A DNA stretch of 64,000 nucleotides from Polyporus tsugae (GCA_024305745.1 JAHRBS010000013.1:1798001-1862000); one strand, 5' to 3'; numbered from the stretch's first letter, positions 21,517 to 33,600 are shown. Numbers and translations: made by a program. Notes: generated from the sequence alone by a model not told the origin.

Positions 21517-22695
21517 ATGGCCGAAACTCGACTCGCCTTCAAGGCCGGCCGCGCGTTCAGGCGCGGGAACACCAACTTTATCGACCCGGACCCGACCAAG
21601 GGCGCGATCCTCCTCCAGAACGGCGAGGACAGCCTGCTGCACTTCATCTGGAAGAAACGGACGAACGATGACGCTGAGGAGGTGCGCCGTGCTGTTCTTG
21701 CGGGATAGCCATGCCATTTTCTGACGGGATGTATGGCTGCGAAGGACCTCATTCTGTTCCCGGGGGACGCGATTTTCCAGAAGGTTGAGCAGTCTGCGTG
21801 GGGGCGGACGTATGTCCTCAAATTCTCTTCGTCGAACCAACGGCACTTCGTACGTCTGCGTCTCTCTTTTTTCGGCCAGCATTTTGAACACAACTTTGTA
21901 CCCCATTGCAGTTCTGGATGCAGGTGAGTGAATTGCGCTAAACGTTCCCTTACTGCAGATTGGTTAAAGCTGCGGAATGCTAAATAGGATGCTGACGGGA
22001 GCCGAGACGAAGAGTTCGTGGGCAACGTGAACCGCCTCCTCGCGGACCCGAGCATCGTCCCCATCTGGTACTCTGCCGGCTACAACCCCAACAACCAAGC
22101 CTCCACCTCATCCGCCCCTGCGGCGTCGTCTTCCACTCCCGCCGCGTAAGTGCCTTCCCACCATTCTCTCGCACCCACACCCATACAAATCTCCAACGCC
22201 CCCTCTCCCATCCGCTCCGCTTTCAGATCACAACGGCCCGGAGAGTACCAACCCACGCCCGAAGAGCTCGCCCGCATCCGCTCCATCGTCACCTCCCTCG
22301 GGACCAACGCCGGCGCGGGCCTCGCCTCCGCCGCCGCCGCCCAACAGCAGCCCGAGATCTCGCTCACAGACGTCCTCACGCCCGCGAACCTCCGGCCGCT
22401 GTTCGTATCGCACCCCGAGCTCGCGCAGTCGCTCTTCCCGCACCTGCCGCCAGACCTCCCGCACCCACCGACGGCCGAGACGCTCGAGCAGGTCGTCGCG
22501 TCGCCGCAGTTCCGCGGGGCGGTGCGCAACCTCGACATGGCGCTCCGAACGGGTCTGCTGGGGGACTTGGTGAGGACGTTGGGCTTGCCGGCGGAGGCGG
22601 GGACGGGCGTCGAGCCGTTCTTGAGGGCGCTTCAGGACCAGGCGAGGCGGGAACGGGACGGGGAGGGGAGTGGGGACAGGATGGATACAGATTAA
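21517..22695 (+). CDS. RPN13: Proteasomal ubiquitin receptor Rpn13 (ADRM1)
   Basis: A subunit of the 26S proteasome regulatory particle that binds ubiquitin and, in many eukaryotes, recruits the deubiquitinase Uch37. The N-terminal PRU domain begins MAETRLAFKAGRAFR and continues VDP-like FIDPDPTKGAILLQ, LLHFIWKKRTN and DLILFPGDAIFQKVEQSAWG, then RTYVLKFSSSNQRHF. A 12-nt microexon at 21912-21923 supplies FWMQ, followed by DADGSRDEEFVGNVNRLLAD. A Ser/Ala/Pro linker leads to the C-terminal DEUBAD domain (EISLTDVLTPANLRPLF, ELAQSLFPHLPPDL, FRGAVRNLDMALRTGLLGDL), so the Uch37-binding module is present, unlike the short budding-yeast protein. The start at 21517 gives the family N-terminus; the frame is open upstream. 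The protein ends in MDTD. Confidence 0.95.
21912..21923 (+). other. 12-nt microexon in RPN13 (FWMQ)
   Basis: TTCTGGATGCAG is bounded by CCCCATTGCAG and GTGAGTGAAT. Flanking introns are 62 and 64 bp, all phase 0. It encodes FWMQ of the ubiquitin-binding PRU domain, matching the human sequence FFWMQ. Confidence 0.9.
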
Positions 22696-22963
22696 ATTAG
22701 AGTTGTTTGAGGGCCAACGTGTTGATTATTAGAGCTAGGAGAAGGCGTATGCACGGTTCCTGGTTTATTTGAACTTGGACAGCTGCAGTCAACGCGACCG
22801 CACGATAGGTGCATGAGCAGAGAACACAGAACGCAGGAAGCTGTGTTGGGTGACGGATCGACAAGGTAAACAATACACAGAGTAAGTAAACCGAGAAAGG
22901 GTCCTCCGGGATACAAAACAGTCACTAGGGATGTATGTAGTGTATGTAGGTGAGCATGTGAAA

Positions 22964-24168
22964 TCAATGACTCCGTCCGGCCAGCCACTGCAAGACGATG
23001 TCTCTGAAATAATGATCAGTCAGCAGGTAGACCACGTTCCGTGCGTAACACACGCACAGGTTGTGTTGGCTCTTCATCGAGCACTGTAGAGGGATGAGGG
23101 AGCAGGCGCAATCTTCTGCCAAAGCAACTCACCGAATAACACTATAGGAAGGATTGTTAGCACAACAAGGACGAAGGAATGGACCGACATCCACGTACTG
23201 AGACAGGTCGAGTAGTGATCTTATCTAGTTGTCTGCACGCGGAATAGCCATGGTCACTACTTGGTCTAACGAAGCCCGACTGAGAGTAGACGAGGCTTAC
23301 AGTACCCTGATAAGTTCCTGTACGGTGGCATGGCCTTCAAGGTCGTTCTTGTTCCCAAGCTGTCGAACGTGTGATTCCACATCCGGTGTTAGTGTGCCGC
23401 GGAGAGACCAAGTTGAGCACACTCACCACCAGGAGGGGGACGCCGGTCAAACTAGGCTGTGCTAGGAGTTGGTGCAGCTCGAAGCGTGCTGTCTCGAATT
23501 TCTCCTTCTGTTGTTTGTGGGCACTGGGCATTAGAGAGATCATGTAGACAATGATTGTCGAGATCCTTACATCTACAGAGTCGACGACGAACCTGTTAAG
23601 CAAGTTAAGTGAGTATTATGGGGGTGCACCGTTGTCCAGGTTGAAGGATGGATGAACGCACACGACAGCATCGACACCGTTGCAATACCTCTCCCATATT
23701 GACCGATACCTCGGTTGGCCTAACTCAGGTCTGCACATGCGGGGAACGGGCACAAGTTGTAGGGAGGATGCGTACCGGCTACATCCCATATCTTCAGTGT
23801 GACGTTCCCTTTCCTGACCTTCCTCAGATTGAACGCAACGGTGGGCACAACATCTTCGCTCCACTGGAACACACGCGTCCAGCTTAGGGTAGCCTCTATG
23901 TGCACAGTCTACATGTTAACGCACCTGCCCAGACCCCAGGACGTTCACGAAGGAAGTCTTCCCGGATGCCTTCACGAAGGTTACTATGAGGGTGCCGCAC
24001 CCCATCCGATTATATATATACTCACCTGCAACCCTACGATTGCAATCTCAGCCGTCTTGGAGAAGAACAGCCTGCTGCGGTGTTAATGCATTTGCTCTGC
24101 CGGGTGAGAGACGAGCCAAATGCATACCCGCTGAACCACTGAAGCAGGGCAGAGAAGAAAGAAGCCAT
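22964..24168 (-). CDS. ARL8: Arf-like GTPase Arl8
   Basis: A small GTPase that in animals sits on lysosomes and couples them to kinesins; in fungi it would act on vacuolar or endosomal membranes. The frame starts at the ATG at 24168-24166, [14 protein letters not shown], with an amphipathic N-terminus and no Gly2, as expected for Arl8, which is N-acetylated rather than myristoylated. Then come [15 protein letters not shown], the P-loop [35 protein letters not shown] with the switch-I Thr, the switch-II WDVAG joined to [27 protein letters not shown] from a 22-nt microexon (23571-23592), [20 protein letters not shown], and the NKND motif ([16 protein letters not shown]). The C-terminus ends [11 protein letters not shown] at the stop 22964-22966. 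At least eight short exons are present. Confidence 0.93.
23571..23592 (-). other. 22-nt microexon in ARL8 (FVVDSVD)
   Basis: Read on the minus strand between CTTAACAG and GTAAGG. It completes a Val codon and encodes FVVDSVD, the strand before the Arf-family helix (VVDS/AAD in relatives). Confidence 0.87.
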
Positions 24169-24521
24169 ATATACCGCAAGAGTAGAACGAGAAGGATACG
24201 ATGAGCCCAGGGTAGCCGTCGAATTATTGCGGGACAAGACCGAGGGATGGATATGAAGACGAATGAAGCGGTCTGGGAGATCGGACCCGCGTTCCGTCGC
24301 GACCACTACGCGTCCGCAGGGAGGCGCCCACGTGGCTCCTGTGGCTCACTGGCAGCTCTGCGTCGGGTTTGCGTCCACCGTCCACCGTCTCGCTCTCCTC
24401 GGTCTCATTTCCTGCGCTGGCAACACGCGTCCTTGAGCTTGTCATTTCCCCTCCTGCCCCCCCGCATTCCCGGTTAGCGCTTTCTCTTCTCCGAGTCTTG
24501 AGCCTTGCCAGCGACTTTGCC
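24169..24521. promoter_or_regulatory. Divergent promoter region ARL8 / PET127
   Basis: 353 bp between the start codons of ARL8 (minus) and PET127 (plus). CT-rich tracts near 24430-24500 precede the PET127 ATG. No RNA gene or repeat is seen. Confidence 0.5.
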
Positions 24522-26898
24522 ATGCATCTCCGCTCATTACCCCGATGGTCTTCACTTGCTCCGAGGGCACATGCTGCCTCCAGCTCATTTCGCGCCGGCA
24601 GCGCTGTGTTATCAACCTCCGCTATTGAAAGTAGTCGAGATGAAGAATCCACCCGAAAGTTGCTGGAGGTATTCCAGTCAATGGCGGACAAGAACACCGA
24701 TGGGAACGGCAAAGGGAAGGGCAAGCATGACGAAACCGTTAAGGTGTGCAAACACCCACCTCTCCTTCGTGCGTAGTCCTTGACGTTGTCCAGGAAGTTG
24801 TAGTAGGCATTGCTGCACATGGGGATGCTGCCATGCCCGCCGCGAAGAAGCCCGGGCGAAGAACATTCAAGCCAATGGAAGGTATGCCGCGGTTGCCGTT
24901 TCTGCGGAATTTCCGTCTCAGCATATATTACAGGGGATTCTATGAAACCAGTCCCTGCTACAAATAGGGACAAGTCAAAGTCACCATCATCATCCGGAGT
25001 CCCTGTACAGTGGGGCATTCGCCCTGACGGGAAGTTCCGATCCCTCGAGGGTGTGTACTTCGTCAAACCACCTCGTTGCATATTTGCAAATTCTCTAATC
25101 ATTAGATGTGAACAAGTATCAAAAAAATCATGTCCCAAGGCTGGCGCATGGTCTCGAAAAAGTCCTCTCGAGGTTCGTCCTCCTTCACCATTCCCCCGAC
25201 GTTTGCATGTGTGACGCAAAGATCCATAGACCAGGGGTCCATTGGCTTCAGGATCCAAACACCAAGGAGTACAACTTCGACAATTACGTGGAGAAAATCC
25301 CTCAAGTCAGCGACTTTGCGTTTGATAGACTACCAGGGTTCGTGCCTAGTTCGCAAGACAAGGCCTTGGTTGCGTACGCTCGAAAAGCCCAGTGCAAATA
25401 CGTTGGATCAACTTCCTCCCTCACCGGGATCCTTACCCAAATATACCTCCTCCTGTCGGAAGAGAAGCTTGTGAACCTCTGTAACCTAAGCACTGACTTT
25501 GTGGACGCCGTAAGTCCTGCCTTACGTCGCCAGCTGTAGCAATAACTTAGTTAGCTTTAGCCACGGTTCTTCACGCCGGGGCAGCGGATACCAGCATCCG
25601 TCATTCTTCAGAACCAAAACGGCGTTTATACAACGGATTACGACAGCTCACGCGACGAGTGCAAAGAGGATATAATTCTTTTACCTCTAGTGAGCCAATT
25701 TTCTGTATACTGCTCCGCTTCGATACTAACATGCTACCAGGGCACGTTACTAGAAAAATTCCTCACTCTCCCCAAGAAAACTTTCAGCAAGTTCCTGAAG
25801 TCACATACGAAGGATAACCACCCAACCCTGAAAGACGTCCATCGTTATGCCAAGGTATGATTTACGACCTCTTCTCATCATGCTGACGGTTTAAAATCAC
25901 CTCCTTTCCCTATTCCAGCACGGCAAGTTCCTCATGCGCTCCCAGCTGGACTGCGTCGACGACTCGCTCCCAGGTACCGGCGTGTTCGACCTCAAGACGC
26001 GCGCGATCTCGCCCATCCGGCACGACGTGCGCAACTACGTGAACTACCTCGACGTGGGGCTCGCCACGCTCACAGGGCGGCGCGGCTCGTTCGAGGAGGA
26101 GTACTTCGACATGATCCGCGCCGCGTTCCTCGAGTACTCCTTCCAGGTGCGCATCGGCAACATGGACGGCATCCTCGTCGCGTACCACAACACCGCGCGC
26201 ATCTTCGGCTTCCAGTACGTCTCGCTCAACGAGATGGACCTGTGCTTGTTCGGCCGCGAGGGCGCGGGGACGCAGGTGTTCCAGCGGTGCATCTGGGTCA
26301 TGGAGATGCTCTACGAGCAGATCACGAAGTGCTTCCCGAGACAGGTGTGTTTTGTTTTCTGAGTGTGCAGAGTCGCGAGGTGGGTTTGATCGCTAACGTC
26401 ACGTTCGACGTGTCCACAGTCGGTCAAGACCACGTTCGAGAAGCGCGGAAAGCACCTCTATGTGTGGGTCGAGCCTGTGGTCAACCCCAATCCCAAGGCG
26501 GAGCCACCCGTGGTCGAGCTTCGGCTGTCCCTCACGAACATGATACACGGCAAGCCGGCCAAAGGCCCGTTCGCGGTCCACACCGGCACCCCTTGTGCGT
26601 GTCTGCTTCGATCTAGATTATCGTCCTTGCTAATGGTCAACATCTTGTAGGGTCGATTCAGTACCGTCTCGAACGCTTTGACCGACCGCAGAGGGACATC
26701 ATCGCGAGACGGCAGCGGGCGTACCGGCGGCAAGAGGCGATAGAGAGCTCCCTCCCAGACGCAGAACTAACAACTGATGTCGCAAAAGCGATAGTTGAGG
26801 ACTTGCACGATGACGTCCAGGAGCTTACCGCACAACCTGAGATCGCCACTGCACCCGCCGAAGGAGGGAAGGATGTGCAGACCGCGCCGCCTGCTTGA
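24522..26898 (+). CDS. PET127: Mitochondrial RNA-processing protein Pet127
   Basis: A mitochondrial protein of the PD-(D/E)XK nuclease superfamily; fungal Pet127 processes and degrades mitochondrial RNA from the 5' end. The N-terminus MHLRSLPRWSSLAPRAHAA is Arg/Ser-rich without acidic residues, a good targeting presequence. The core includes SDFAFDRLPGFVPSSQDKAL, KYVGSTSSLTGILTQIYLLL, the catalytic-core segment LMRSQLDCVDDSLPGTGVFD followed by LKTRA (Asp and Lys of the nuclease signature), RHDVRNYVNYLDVG and EEYFDMIRAAFLEYSFQVR. The tail has a long helix (PQRDIIARRQRAYRRQEAIE) and an acidic end. The stop is at 26896-26898. Several introns are present. The product would be about 640 residues, near the family norm. 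Confidence 0.88.
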
Positions 26899-27337
26899 CC
26901 TCCTGCTAGTTTCAAGCCCCTTCCTACAGACTTCACGAGACACGGATACAACACGCATTGGATTGCATCGTCATCATCGTACATCACACCTCACTAGATT
27001 TATCATATCCACTGGTCAGCATATAGCAAAATCTATAATGTGTAATACATGGACCATCGCTCTGAATTACATATAATGAGTACTAGCTGAGTACCGCAAA
27101 CCGAATAGCACTGAGTGGTCAGTGAGAGCAGGGTGCCCGCCTCAATAACTTTACAGCGTAACGTATAATATACGACGGGAAACCAATCGAGCGGCCTGCG
27201 AAACCCTTTGTAGCAGATATCTTCTCCCTCGAGACTTCGCTCAACTTTAACCCTCCCTAGTAAGCATCGGGTACCTGGTCATCAACGTCCTTGTCCCCAT
27301 CCCTTATCTCACCCTCACGCCCTTATCCCACCCCACC
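26899..27337. other. Convergent intergenic stretch (PET127 / USP gene)
   Basis: 3' flanks of two convergent genes, AT-richer than the surroundings, with possible polyadenylation-type signals (CATATAATGAG near 27070, TATAATATACG near 27164). No gene is seen. Confidence 0.5.
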
Positions 27338-29515
27338 CTACTCCCCGCCCCCGATCTTCTCCCCGAGCGAGTTCTCCCGGTCAGGGGACGGCGGGCCCGG
27401 CTCGGGGCCCTCGACCTCGGTCTCGACGTCGTCCTCAGGCTCGACGTCCGTGTGGCCGCCCCCGTCGCCGCTCCGGCGCTGGTCGTCGCGCGCGATTTCG
27501 CTGCGCATTTTCGCCACGTCCTGGTCGACCTTGGACGCGACGCGGTCGACGGCGGCCTGCGCGAGCGACACGCGCGCGCGGTGCGCCTTGAGGTGTGCCG
27601 CGCGCCGCGGGGGGCGCTTGAGCCGCCGGCGGGCGACCATCACCGGCACGGAGCACTTTTGGATGAGGTAGTGCGAGGTCGAGCCGAGGAGGATGCTGCG
27701 CGGACGGTGGCACGTCAGCTGGAGAACGGGAGAGGGTGGACGAGACGGGACGGTACGTACCCCTTGAGGTTTCCCAGGCCGCGAGAGCCGACAATGAGCA
27801 TGACAGGGTCGTAGTGGTCCACGATGTCTATATGACGCAAAGCTCGGTGAGCAGATGATTCGGGGATAACGGGTGGGCCGTTGGGGATCAGGCACGCACC
27901 GAGGAGCATATGTCGCGAGTTCTTAGCATGCCAAGCCTGACATTGGATGGAGATGTTGAGCCGCGTGCGCTGGAGGAGGCCCGTCGCTTGGCGGACGAGA
28001 ATGTACGACAAGGCCTGACGCTGCAGAAACATCGGGTTCAGCTCAGCTCTCGAGTGAGGCACGGGTGCACCATACCTCTTGTTGCGAGCGCAGCTTCGTG
28101 GCGCGATCGGCCGGGTTGGGGATCTGGGGGTCGACTAGATAAAGCGCGAAGAAGAGAAGGTCAAGACGAATCCTTCGCGTACGCGCATCAGATACGCACT
28201 TTTGCTTTCGTTCTCTACCACCGTCACGATGATGCTGGACCGGAAGATCATAAACACCCGCGCTTATGCAGGAGGGTAAAAGACGGAAAATCACTCACAG
28301 CTCGTCGCCATCCCTCAACACTGTGCCAATTCCCCACTCCAACGCGTACCGTGACTCCTCACTCAGATCGCTTGCAAGGACGTACCGCCTCCCTGGCCGG
28401 CCAGTCTCATTGTGTATGCCCCCTGGACTCCCATGCGTCACGGTGATGATACAACGGTCTCTCTGGAAGATGGGGCGCGAAGTGTTCAACGGGAGCGTAT
28501 CCTGCGGCTTCATCGACTTCCGCCTCCTCGGATTCCGTCCCTGGCCGCCGTTGAGGGTCGACGGGAAGTACGGCTCCGGGGGCATGATCACGTTCACGCC
28601 CTCGCCGAGGTAGTCGGGGACGTCCTGGTCGACGGACGCCGCGGGCACGAGCGCGTTCGCCTCGGTGTTCTGTTCGGTGATGTCGTCGAGCTTCTCCTCG
28701 TCGGCGTCCGAGGACTCGTCCGACGAGCCGTCGTCCTCTGTCTCATCGCCGGACTCGTCGTCGGAGACGGACGAGAACGAGAACGCGTTGCGGGGCCGGA
28801 TGCGGGCGCTCTCCGCATCCGACTCGACGTCGGACTGCGTCAGCGCCTCGACCGCGGGCGAGGGATCGCGCCGCAGACGGCGGAGGCGGAATGGGGACTG
28901 GCTGCGTGCACGCGAGCCGGAGCTGTCGCGGTCTGCATGGGTGCCCGAGTACGAAGAGGAACGGCCGTCGTCCTTTTCCTTGTCATTCCGTTGCGACCGC
29001 CCGCGCTCCTCCTCGTGCCCTTGGTTGCTCCTCGTGAGCGACAGCGACGATAACATGGAGCCGAGGGACATCTTGGAGAACGAGCCGCGCGCATCGCCCT
29101 TGAGCGGAGGGGCGGGGTGGGACATGGTCGGGTTGGACTGTGTGGAAACGGATGAGATTGTGCGCTCGAGCTGGTGTGCATTCTGGATTTGATCGGAATC
29201 GCCGTTGTGACCGTCCTGTGAGAGCGACTCGGCCCAGGAGGTCGACGACCCAGAGCGTCTCTTCGCGGTCAGTGGCGTGGTGGGCCGTGGGGACACGCCC
29301 GAGGCGAGGGACTGGCCGGAGTTGCTCCTCATGAACGGCAGGATCCCACCCACGCCGCCGCCCGTGCCGCCAGGGCCGTTGGGGTTAGGCGGGCTGGGAA
29401 AATAGCTCTGCATCTTGCCTTCCTGCGGGCTGGGGAGCACTGAGTCCATGTTGGAAATGGACAGACGGCCCAACCAGCTACGCCTGCGGTCTTTGCGTTG
29501 CTCGCTCACTGACAT
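27338..29515 (-). CDS. Universal-stress-protein (UspA) domain protein
   Basis: The long first exon encodes a disordered N-terminus (MSVSEQRKDRRRSWLGRLS, then Pro/Gly and Ser/Asp/Glu-rich stretches including DESGDETEDDGSSDESSDAD). The USP fold follows: RRYVLASDLSEESRYALEWG then IGTVLRDGDEL, spliced to VFMIFRSSIIVTVVENESK, DPQIPNPADRATKLRSQQE, ALSYILVRQATGLLQRTRLN, and the nucleotide-binding segment DPVMLIVGSRGLGNLKG joined to ILLGSTSHYLIQKCSVPVMV, which matches the G-2X-G-9X-G(S/T) signature. The C-terminal extension is basic and then acidic, ending GEKIGGGE. USP proteins bind ATP or AMP in stress responses; in fungi they are usually fused to long disordered regions, as here. Its ATG overlaps the end of the upstream UBA frame. 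Confidence 0.85.
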
Positions 29516-30036
29516 GATGCAGGATTTGCGGACGAAATTGGGGTACGAGAATAGAGAAGAAGCAGAGGGGGAAGAGAGGAGAAGGATATGAAGAAGTGGG
29601 GGCTCACCTCGGCCCTGCCAGCTACCCCGGATAGAGCCTGTACAAGGTCGAGGAGATGGTCAGCCTTGGAAATGTCTGGAAGGAAAGGAGGGCCAAGGGC
29701 CGTATATGGAGGGGGCGAGTCGTCACGTAATTTAAGCAGTGTTGCCAAGAACGCGGTAAGAAACGGGACAAAGCTTGGGATATGCTTGGAATGGGATGCA
29801 AAGGCAAAGTTGTTAAGGAGAGAGAGACCCACGTATTCAGCTGCGGCGTCCAGCCTTCCGCCCGTCGCCTGGCCCGTGTCCGATTCAGAACACAATTCCC
29901 GTCAGCGACATGAACACGATCCGCCCCGGAGCGCGGACGCGGAGCAGGCAGTCACCTCCAGTGCGTCTATTGCCATCTTCTCCTCGATCCCCAGTTCCCG
30001 CAGACGCGCAACGTCTTCGCGCGAGTGGTTGGCCAT
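29506..30036 (-). CDS. Small UBA-domain protein
   Basis: Exon 1 starts at the ATG at 30036-30034 (MANHSREDVARLRELGIEEK, then MAIDALE). Removing an intron that begins GTGACTGCC and ends CGGGCCAG restores ALEATGGRLDAAAEYVGLSL, a canonical UBA domain (LRELGI...A..AL.ATGG....A..Y). UBA domains bind ubiquitin. A second hydrophobic region follows (FVPFLTAFLATLLKLRDDSP) and an Asp/Leu segment DHLLDLVQALSGVAGRAE. The frame then runs to a stop at 29506, 10 nt past the ATG of the downstream USP gene. A GTGAGC donor right after RAE may instead open another intron, so the 3' end is uncertain, including a possible spliced fusion to the USP gene. Confidence 0.65.
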
Positions 30037-30629
30037 CTCCGGTCTCCAGTAGGTTGCAATATAAAGTGTAGCGGGGGATGAGGAGTCAAGCTAGAGAAAT
30101 ACGCCTAGTAAGTAGCTAGCAAGACTAGTACACGATAGCATCGATAGGAGCTTCATTTTGCTTCCGCTGGATTTGATCAGCTGATTCACTGTAGCTACGA
30201 TCGATCCGAGTGGACTGGGAGCTCAATGTCTCTGGATGACCTCTCGCAACATGCAGCATGCACATTTAGCATTTCCCATCTTTGGTCGAACCTCCTTCGC
30301 TTCCGAGACCTTCGCCGTCACACTTCCCAGGCTCAGGCTGCCATCGAGGCACACGACTCAATTAAATTTACAATAATCAGCCGACTTCGTTCAGCCTGTG
30401 ACCCAGCACTCGCCTATCCATCACAAGACCACAAGACTCTGGGAGCGGTGCGTTGGTTTGTATGGTCCGTCGTATGCGTCCTATGTACATGATGATTTCA
30501 TCTACTTCGCGGCCGTCACGGATTCACGTTCCATGTCCCAGTCTCGGCCCTCACCTGAATGGGTGCCAAGCACTCACGCCAATCGGCTTGCTGTGTTTGC
30601 CAACGGATCACGCGCACGGCCGGCTCCGT
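30037..30629. other. Intergenic stretch (UBA gene promoter / peptidase 3' end)
   Basis: Upstream of the UBA gene and downstream of the M3 peptidase, both on the minus strand. The short plus-strand frames (30226-30492, 30453-30719) have no recognisable content. Confidence 0.45.
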
Positions 30630-33600
30630 TCACGAGCTCTGGCTGCCGAACAGCTCTTTAATGAACGCGTCCGAGTTGGGTTCCCGGCCGAGGAAGTCCT
30701 GTACAGACATGGTATGTAAGCCACCGGGAATTGGGGCATCAATCGACCCGCCACAACACAGGCTTACCTTGAGCGAGTCGATTTCGTCCCGACTTCCGCC
30801 GGGCCGTAAGATCTTGTCGCGGTATTGCTTGCCGCGCTGGGGGTCGAGCGGGTTCGGCTTGAAAATTGTCGCATACATGTCCGCGGCGAAGACGAGCGAG
30901 TACGTGTAGCCGTAGTAGCCGGCGTCGTACCCGCTCGCGATGTGGTTGAACGTGCCCTCGCCCGAGCCGAGATTCTTGCCTTTGACCAGTGAGATGTTCT
31001 CCCGCATCGAGTTCCAGAGCTCGGTGTAGTCGGCCGAGTCTGGAGCACACAAATATTGAGCTACAATCACGGACTGCGATATGATTAGCATACCTTGGTC
31101 TGTGTGGACCTTGAGATCAAAGTTGGCGAAGAACAGCTGGCGGAGGTAGAACAATCCGACGTTGACATATCGGCTGCAAACAATCATGAGCCTCACACCT
31201 CCAACAGTGCCGATCAAGCCAAGCGAGACGAACCGCACCTCTTGATAACCTTGTCGATCAGCTCCGCGTCCAGCGGCTTTCCGCTCTGGTAGTGGCTGCT
31301 CATTAGCGCGAGCACCTTCGGCTCGAAGCACCAGTTCTCGAGCATCTGCGAGGGCGCCTCGACGAAATCGCCCGCGACGCTCGTCCCGTGGAAGCGCGAG
31401 AACTTCGTGCGCGAGAGCAGCCCGTGGAAGACGTGTCCCATCTCGTGGAAGAACGTCACCACGTCGTCGTGCCGCATGAGAGCCGGCTTGGCCGGCGTCG
31501 GCTTCGCGAGGTTCGCCACCATCGCCGTGAGCGGGTACGAGCGCGACCCGTCCGCCTTCTCGTACCCGGCCAGGAGAGGCCAGACCGCTGCGTGGGAGTA
31601 CTTCGATGCTGTAATAGCGGATGAACACGGGAGCGAGACAATGGAGCATATGATTTGGGGACATACCACGAGGGAAGAGATCGAGGTAGCAATACCCAAC
31701 GAAGCTAGTCTTGTCCCTGGCATCCTTCTCCCATACGGCGAACATCTGGACATCTTCGGCGAGAGTGAGTACGGATATGTAGTTTGCGATGACGTTTAGG
31801 GTAGGAACACCTACCGGGGTGCCATGTCTCTCCCTTGAGCTCCACGAACTTGACACCGAGAAGGTTCTGATAGATGTCAAGAATAGCAGGTACGACTTTG
31901 GATACGGGGAAGTACTCCTTGACGAGGGAGTCGTCGAGCTTCAAGGTTTGCTCGATGAACTTGCGATCGTAGTACCTGTAGTCCCAAAGGTAGAACTCGC
32001 CGTCGAAAGGCAAGCCCTTTTGATCGTGCTCCTCCTTTTTGAGCGCAAGCAGTGTATCGCGGTCATTGATGCCGACAGGGCGCAGCTTCTGTTCAAGATC
32101 CGAGAGGAACTATGCACGGACACGAATGAGTAACATTGAAAGCATTGGTCGTGGGGCAACCGTACCGCCTTCACTCCCTTCGCGTCCTTGACCATCTTCA
32201 CTTCTGTGACGTAGTCCGCCCATGTGGGATACTCCAAGAGCTTCGCAATCTGACGGCGGAGGTCGAGGAACTTGGCCATGACGGGCTTGTTGATAGCCAA
32301 CCGGTTCTCAAACTTCTCGTATGCGGTACGACGTGTCTCCGGGTTCTCCGCGTATTTGAACTGTAACACCGTCAGAAAATGGCGAAGCGGGTAAGTCGAT
32401 GAAGAATGTACGAGGGGGAAGACGTCAGGAGTCTTGAAGGTGACATCGTACACGTCCTTGCCGTTCTCAGTGCGTTTGGTATACCCTGAGATGACATCTT
32501 CGGGGACGCCCTTGAGCTCGTCCAACGTGAAGGTAACGACGCCCTATGTATGAAGAAGTGAGTAAAAACCCCAAGGCGATCAAGAAATGTTTGGCAAAGC
32601 CCGGGTTAATGCTTTTCGAAGGATGAAGCGTCGCTCGGAAACTGAAGCGGTCGCGGGATCATCCCGGCCGTGCAACATAAAGACCGGTGCGTGCGCAGGA
32701 AATAGGCCCACAGAATACCTTCGAAGGCACTTGTGCCTCCATTTCTTAACCCTGGCTCTGCCAACCATCCTTCATATGGCTGGTCCAACGATGGAGACAT
32801 ACGTTCTCTTCGTTGCAATTTTTCTGTAACAACGTTCAGCATCCTGTATCGTATGTGGACGTTTTCGCATAGTGCAGAATACTCACGCTGAACTCCAAGC
32901 AAGTCTGGGACAACTCCTTCTTCAACTTCATCAACTTTTCTCTCTCATCCTCAGGCAATGCAAGGCCGGCACGCTTTCCATCGAGGATCATTTTATCCAC
33001 GAGCCGCTGCTCCTCCGGGGTAAGTACCTTCCCGGATTGCTTGATGTTCTCCTCGGCGGCCTGTTTGGCGCGGAATACATCGATGCGCATGGAGGCCTCG
33101 ACGCCGAAGTCACGAGCGAGGACCTCGGCCTCGTTGGAGGCATCGCGGAGCTCTTTGGACGGAGAAACGTTTTGATAGAACGTCAAGGGTTCGATGATGG
33201 CGTCCGCCGTGCGCTCGCCTTCCGCTAGAGCGAGCTGTATGCGCACCTGTTACCCCCGCAACCAAGCGATGTCACCGAGCGGACTAAGTCACTTACAAAC
33301 ACCTAGCAACAGCCCGATGACGATAAGGTGTATGAGACCAACGACACGCACAACCCGGTGACCAACAGCGGGAGACTGAATCGCGACAGGGACGTACAGA
33401 TTCGAAGGTGCAGTCCTCGGACTTGAGACCACCGATGTTGTCGAGACGGGCGCGCTCCTCCTCGATAGCCTCCTTGGTGAGCTTTAGGACCTCCTCCGGG
33501 GTGTGGGTCCACTTGGGAGCTGCCTGGGGCGGTTTCAGCGAAGCCATTAGGGGGTTAGCTGGGGAGAGCGGGAACAACCCTGAGAGCGAGGATTGCGATC

